DNA of 64,000 nt from Actinomycetota bacterium. GTDB taxonomy: Bacteria; Actinomycetota; Actinomycetes; Mycobacteriales; Mycobacteriaceae. Of the stretch, positions 60,250-64,000 are shown one piece after another (position 1 is the stretch's first letter; every line of letters starts with the position of its first letter). The stretch covers positions 116,223 to 180,222 of the forward strand of contig JAFDWN010000051.1 of assembly GCA_018268465.1 (NCBI GenBank), written 5' to 3'. The notes under the pieces were generated by a model, which ran no database searches, was not told the origin of the DNA, and worked only from the letters and a program-made list of their open reading frames with translations. Both the position numbers and the translations under genes were made by a program.

Positions 60250-61425
60250 TTGTACGGGCTGACGGAACAGGATCTGCGCATCCGGGACACCGCGCGGGAG
60301 TTCGTCGAGTCGCTGATGCCCAACGAGGTGGAGGCCGAGCTTGCCGGAGGCATCCTGCCCAAGGAAGTCACCGCCGAACACCGCAGCCGGGCAATCGAAT
60401 TGGGCCTCTACGCCACCAACATGCCGACCTCCGTCGGTGGTCCAGGCTGCACCGCGTTACAGCAGGTGCTGGTGCAGGAGCAGTGCGGGCGGGTGACCAA
60501 CGGCCTGGCCTGGGTGATGGCCACCCCACCGCAGTGGTGGCCCGAGGTGGCCACCGACCACCAGCTCGAACGCTGGCTGCTGCCCAGCGTGCGCGGAGAG
60601 AAGCACGAGGCCTACGCCATCACCGAGGAGTTCGCCGGCTCCGACGTGTCCGCGCTGCAGACCACCGCGCGCCGCGACGGGGACGAGTACGTCGTCGACG
60701 GCGTCAAATGGCACGTCACCTCGTTCAACCTCGCCGACTACGTCTTCGTCGAGGCGGTTCTCTCCGAGGGCGAGCATGCGGGCGATCACGTCCTGCTGGT
60801 CGTCGACCTGCCGTGGCCGGGGGTGGAGGTGGTGCGCACACCGCACTACTCCCATCACATCGCCGACGAACATCCCATCGTGGCGTTCCGCGGCGTCCGC
60901 GTGCCCGCCGCCAACCTCGTCGGCGCCGAGGGCAGCCCGATGACGTTCACCCAGGACTGGTTCCGTTTCGAACGGCTCATGGTGGCCGCACGGTGTGTAG
61001 GTGCGGCGCAGCGACTGGTGGATGAGGTGACGGAGTTCGCGCGCACCCGCATCGTGGGCGGACAGCCGCTCGGCGAGCACCAGCTGGTGGCGGGGATGCT
61101 CGCCGACAGCGCCACCGAACTGTTCGCCGCCAGGACCATGCTCTACGAGGTGGCCCGCAGCATCGACGCCGGTGCCGACCGCAAGACGCTGCACGGCCAG
61201 GCGTCCATGGCCAAGCTGTACTGCTCGGAGATGGCTGGACGGGTGGCCGACCGGGCCGTGCAGATCTTCGGTGGACGCGGCTATATGCGGGAGAACGTCG
61301 CCGAACGGATGTTCCGCGAGTTGCGGGTGGAGCGCATCTGGGAGGGGGCCAGCGAGTTGCAGCGCCTCATCGTCGCGGGCCAGCTGATGAAGCGGGGGAC
61401 AGCGGCGCTGCTGGATCCGAACTGA
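60250..61425 (+). CDS. Acyl-CoA dehydrogenase
   Basis: About 391 residues of ACAD fold: N-terminal helices from LTEQDLRIRDTAREF, the FAD/substrate segment YAITEEFAGSDVSAL, VDGVKWHVTSFN, and the C-terminal QIFGGRGYMRENVAERMFRE and RIWEGASELQR with the catalytic-base Glu in the usual position. It would introduce a double bond into an acyl-CoA, which fits the acyl-CoA synthetase of the same predicted regulon. TTG 60250 has GAGGA upstream; GTG 60223 directly after the operator is an alternative. Its end overlaps the next gene by 59 bp. Confidence 0.9.
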   Translation: MYGLTEQDLRIRDTAREFVESLMPNEVEAELAGGILPKEVTAEHRSRAIELGLYATNMPTSVGGPGCTALQQVLVQEQCGRVTNGLAWVMATPPQWWPEVATDHQLERWLLPSVRGEKHEAYAITEEFAGSDVSALQTTARRDGDEYVVDGVKWHVTSFNLADYVFVEAVLSEGEHAGDHVLLVVDLPWPGVEVVRTPHYSHHIADEHPIVAFRGVRVPAANLVGAEGSPMTFTQDWFRFERLMVAARCVGAAQRLVDEVTEFARTRIVGGQPLGEHQLVAGMLADSATELFAARTMLYEVARSIDAGADRKTLHGQASMAKLYCSEMAGRVADRAVQIFGGRGYMRENVAERMFRELRVERIWEGASELQRLIVAGQLMKRGTAALLDPN

Positions 61426-62674
61426 GCGGCCCGGCGCCTGCGCGGGTCAGCGTCCCCGCGACGCGGGCCAGGAACCCTTGTGTCGCTTGATAACCGCATC
61501 CGACCATGCGCAGGCACCCCCGGTAGGTGACGATGCCGACGACGATTGCGTCGGCGACCTGCGACTGCACCAACGGGCCCCACACCGCCCGCGGGCGTAT
61601 CCGCGCGGCCGTGAATTCCTGCACCCCCAGATTGCTGACCAGCAGATCGAACGGTATCCCCTGGGTGAAGAACGCCTGCGCGACGTCCGCGCCGGCGTCG
61701 ACGGGCATGGCCTGTCGGGCCCGGGCGGAGGTCGACGCCACACCGGCGGGCGTGCGGGCCGGCGTCAGCTGCGCGGTGACGCTGCGGGCCTGGTCCCAGA
61801 AGCCGCCGCCGTCGGCGGGGTCCAGACCTGTGGTGCCGGCCGTGAGGTACACCGCGCAGTCGCCGTCTGCGCCGAGCAGCGCCCGGACGTCGATCGGGCT
61901 GAGCACCCGGACGAACCGATCGCCACGCTCGGCGGACCGTGCCCACGAGACCGCCGTGACCATCGCCCCGTGCACGGTGGTCGCCTCGGCGCGGCAACGC
62001 CGGGCCAACCCGATGGTGGCCTCGGCGTCCAGTTCCTGCACCACGACGTCCGGGGGTGTTCCGTCGAACGGTCGCACCGTGGTCGGTGCGGACATTCGCC
62101 CGTCCGGCGCATCGCCCGAAGTGGGCAGCGGCCGGGGCAGGAGGCGGTCGATCATGTCCTCTTGCGACGGCGGCACCGGAAGGGGGGTCAGGTGCCCACC
62201 GTTGAGGACGACGACCAGATCGTCGAGCACCCTGATCGCCGAGATGCCGTCGGCAACGGTGTGGTCGAACGTCAGGATCACCGCGGAGCCGGCCACACCG
62301 GTAAGTAACAGCGCGCGCACGAGTGGCGCCACGGACCGGTCGAAGGGTCTGGCGAGCTCCGCGGCCGCCAACGGCCGCCAATCCGCACCGGCCCTGACGT
62401 AGGTGGTGAGGCCGACCGGTATCACCGGGGCGGGTAGGTGAAACGCCGGACCGGTCTCCCGGTCGTCCGCGATACGGACACGCAGCAGCGGGTGACGGCG
62501 TTGAACCGCGCCGAGCGCGGTGCGTACGTGTGGTTCGGCCAGCGTCTCGTCGAATTCGGCCACCACCGAGAAGTGGGTGGGATTGCGTTCGGCGAAGCGG
62601 TAGAAAACCCGCTCGAACGCGCCGATCGGGCGGACCGGTGTGTCGGCGGGAGTGCCGGAGGCGACTGTCGACAT
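61367..62674 (-). CDS. Condensation-type acyltransferase, PapA-like
   Basis: A 435-residue protein of the CoA-dependent acyltransferase/condensation superfamily. The active-site motif is DHTVADG (HHxxxDG with the first His replaced by Asp, the catalytic His kept), and a second family landmark is in VWGPLVQSQVADAIVV. The N-terminal IGAFERVFYRFAERNPTHFSV resembles PapA5, which esterifies lipid alcohols. No polyketide or glycolipid genes are near. ATG 62674 has GAGGAG seven bases upstream; the frame extends further but without support. Confidence 0.82.
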   Translation of the reverse strand: MSTVASGTPADTPVRPIGAFERVFYRFAERNPTHFSVVAEFDETLAEPHVRTALGAVQRRHPLLRVRIADDRETGPAFHLPAPVIPVGLTTYVRAGADWRPLAAAELARPFDRSVAPLVRALLLTGVAGSAVILTFDHTVADGISAIRVLDDLVVVLNGGHLTPLPVPPSQEDMIDRLLPRPLPTSGDAPDGRMSAPTTVRPFDGTPPDVVVQELDAEATIGLARRCRAEATTVHGAMVTAVSWARSAERGDRFVRVLSPIDVRALLGADGDCAVYLTAGTTGLDPADGGGFWDQARSVTAQLTPARTPAGVASTSARARQAMPVDAGADVAQAFFTQGIPFDLLVSNLGVQEFTAARIRPRAVWGPLVQSQVADAIVVGIVTYRGCLRMVGCGYQATQGFLARVAGTLTRAGAGPLSSDPAAPLSPASSAGPRR

Positions 62675-62842
62675 GATCGAACTCCTCGTCGTCGGGTGTG
62701 ACGCGTCGTACCCAGCAGACGGATCGGCGAGGGTGCCGGGTTCAGGGCACGCGCAGGCTGTGGCCCATGTCATAGGTATGGCGTTGTCGGTCATCGAGGT
62801 CGCTGGCTTGCCGGATGGCCGCCGATGCGCTGGGCTGGTGCG

Positions 62843-63304
62843 ATGGCTGACCAACCCGGTCCGGTGACACTGTCGATGACCGTGCTGATGACCCCGGATA
62901 TGAGCAACTTCTCCGGCAATGTGCACGGCGGGGCGCTGTTACGGCTGCTCGACCAGGTCGCCTACGCGTGCGGCAGTCAGTACGCCAGCTCCTACGTCGT
63001 GACCCTCTCGGTGGACCGCGTGCTGTTCCGGGGCCCGATCCGGGTGGGGGAGCTGGTCACGTTCACCGCATCGGTCAACTACACCGGGCGCACCTCGATG
63101 GAGGTCGGTATCCGGGTGGACGCCAAGGAGATCATCACCGGCACCAGCAGGCATGTGAACAGCTGCTACTTCACCATGGTGGCCGTCGACGACGCCGGGC
63201 ACCCGCACCCCATCCCGCCGTTGGTGCCCGACACCGACGTCACGCGCAAACGGTATGAGGACGCGCAGCGGCGCAGGAAGGCCGCCCGGGACGCCGAAGG
63301 CTAG
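62843..63304 (+). CDS. Acyl-CoA thioesterase, YciA/BACH-like hotdog
   Basis: A 153-residue hotdog thioesterase: MSNFSGNVHGGALLRLLDQVAYACG holds the conserved Asn, His and Asp of YciA/ACOT7 proteins, then VVTLSVDRVLFRGPIRVGELV and a charged C-terminal tail. It hydrolyses acyl-CoA to acid and CoA. ATG 62843 (MADQPG) is likely; ATG 62825 is possible. The 168 bp upstream hold no feature I can name. It converges with the permease gene, with a hairpin between. Confidence 0.88.
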   Translation: MADQPGPVTLSMTVLMTPDMSNFSGNVHGGALLRLLDQVAYACGSQYASSYVVTLSVDRVLFRGPIRVGELVTFTASVNYTGRTSMEVGIRVDAKEIITGTSRHVNSCYFTMVAVDDAGHPHPIPPLVPDTDVTRKRYEDAQRRRKAARDAEG

Positions 63305-63319
63305 CCCGCGCCCAGTGCG

Positions 63320-63376
63320 CGGTTGTTGCACGCAAAGTGCGAGAAGACCGGTTGAACAACCGTACTTTCGGTGGGG
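63320..63376 (+). repeat. Dispersed hairpin element, copy 2 (after the thioesterase)
   Basis: CGGTTGTT (63320-63327) and AACAACCG (63355-63362) form an 8-bp stem with a 27-base loop; the right arm also pairs locally as CGGTTG-AA-CAACCG. The right part GAACAACCGTAC-n-TTCG-GGGG is shared with 35328-35349, and the arm spacing differs by one base. Like copy 1 it lies 15-20 bp after a plus-strand stop. Confidence 0.6.
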
Positions 63377-63377
63377 A

Positions 63378-64000
63378 TCAGCGGCGCGACAGCAGATTCA
63401 TGCCGTGGTACACCAGCAGGGCGGCGATGGAGCCGAGCGCGATGCCGGTGAACGTCAACGACCCCGCGGTCCAGGTGAAGTCGGCGATACCGATGATCAG
63501 CGGGATGGCCGCGGTCATCTGGTTGACCGGTTTGCCGAAGTCGACGTGGTTGGTCAGCCAGATCCGCACACCCAGCACGCCGACCAGCCCGTAGAGCACG
63601 ATGGTGGCGCCGCCGAGTACACCGGGCGGGATCGCGGAGATGGTGGCGCCCACCTTCGGGCACAGCGACAGCACGATCGCCACGGCCGCGGCGATCCAGT
63701 AGGCGGCGGTCGAATAGACCCGGGTGGCCGCCATGACGCCGATGTTCTCGGCGTAGGTGGTGGTGGCCGAGCCGCCGCCGAATCCGGCCAGCGTGGTCGC
63801 CACCCCGTCGGCGGCCAGGGCCCTGCCCATCACGGGGTCGAGGTCTTTGCCGGTCATCTGGCCGACGGATTTGACGTGCCCGATGTTCTCGGCGACCAGG
63901 GCGATGACGGCGGGCAGGAACATCGGCAGCACCGTGAGCGAGAACGACGGCGTCTGGAATTCGGGCAGGCCGAACCACGGTGCGGCCGCGATGGCCGAGG
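63378..64000 (-). CDS. NCS2 nucleobase:cation symporter, C-terminal part
   Basis: The frame runs off the right edge, so the N terminus lies beyond the window. The visible 207 residues hold about six helices and the NCS2 signature FLPAVIALVAENIGHVKSV, then GFGGGSATTTYAENIG and PPGVLGGATIVLYG, as in uracil permease UraA. It imports uracil, xanthine or a similar base with protons. Convergent with the thioesterase gene. Confidence 0.92.
   Translation of the reverse strand, partial: SAIAAAPWFGLPEFQTPSFSLTVLPMFLPAVIALVAENIGHVKSVGQMTGKDLDPVMGRALAADGVATTLAGFGGGSATTTYAENIGVMAATRVYSTAAYWIAAAVAIVLSLCPKVGATISAIPPGVLGGATIVLYGLVGVLGVRIWLTNHVDFGKPVNQMTAAIPLIIGIADFTWTAGSLTFTGIALGSIAALLVYHGMNLLSRR

Overview
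The window is GC-rich DNA from a mycobacterium, most likely a fast-growing environmental species (Mycolicibacterium type). Evidence is the F420-dependent glucose-6-phosphate dehydrogenase (fgd1), the pknG-glnH-glnX module, lpqL, mycobacterial purA neighbours, and many leaderless promoters (TANNNT about 6-8 nt before the start codon). Gene order follows the M. tuberculosis Rv0356c-Rv0359, Rv0389-Rv0391 and Rv0406c-Rv0418 blocks, with other genes inserted. I see no tRNA, rRNA, transposase, prophage or CRISPR, and no gene-free stretch over 300 bases.

Layout. 1-5.3 kb: end of a pyruvyl-transferase-like gene, an M50 protease, purA, a thioesterase, a membrane protein and an SRPBCC protein. 5.3-11 kb: P450 with 3Fe-4S ferredoxin, MMPL exporter with divergent MarR, CPA1 antiporter. 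11-20 kb: UBP zinc finger, PurT-like protein, rhodanese and metZ, an SDR, then a tightly overlapped GNAT plus three flavin monooxygenase genes that resemble sulfur-salvage operons. 20-32 kb: metallo-hydrolase, fgd1, an unknown membrane protein, pta-ackA, and pknG-glnH-glnX. 32-35 kb: mutT3, thiE, and a TPP riboswitch driving thiO-thiS-thiG. 35-40 kb: ABC exporter and two tandem M28 lipoprotein peptidases.

40-61 kb is the accessory part. A Pot-type ABC importer, a Rieske oxygenase of the ENYxECYHC amine-oxidising kind, a class III aminotransferase, a BetI-like TetR regulator, an FAD oxidoreductase, an NDP-forming acyl-CoA synthetase and, 9 kb further on, a DUF861-like cupin, a DAO oxidase and an acyl-CoA dehydrogenase look like one pathway for an amine or betaine-like compound. 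Four near-identical 20-bp palindromes (TTGACTGA-N4-TCAGTCAA type) at 41.2, 44.6, 47.9 and 60.2 kb overlap the promoters of these genes and tie them into one predicted TetR regulon. Inside it sits an independent sugar unit (51.6-58.5 kb): ROK regulator, xylose isomerase, sugar ABC importer with a one-domain ATPase, and a second ROK regulator, with two related 17-bp operators and a CRP-like site.

The window ends with a condensation-type acyltransferase, an acyl-CoA thioesterase and part of a uracil/xanthine-type permease. Two families of roughly 60-bp inverted-repeat elements, each present twice at gene 3' ends, and a 17-bp tandem repeat array are further non-coding structure.
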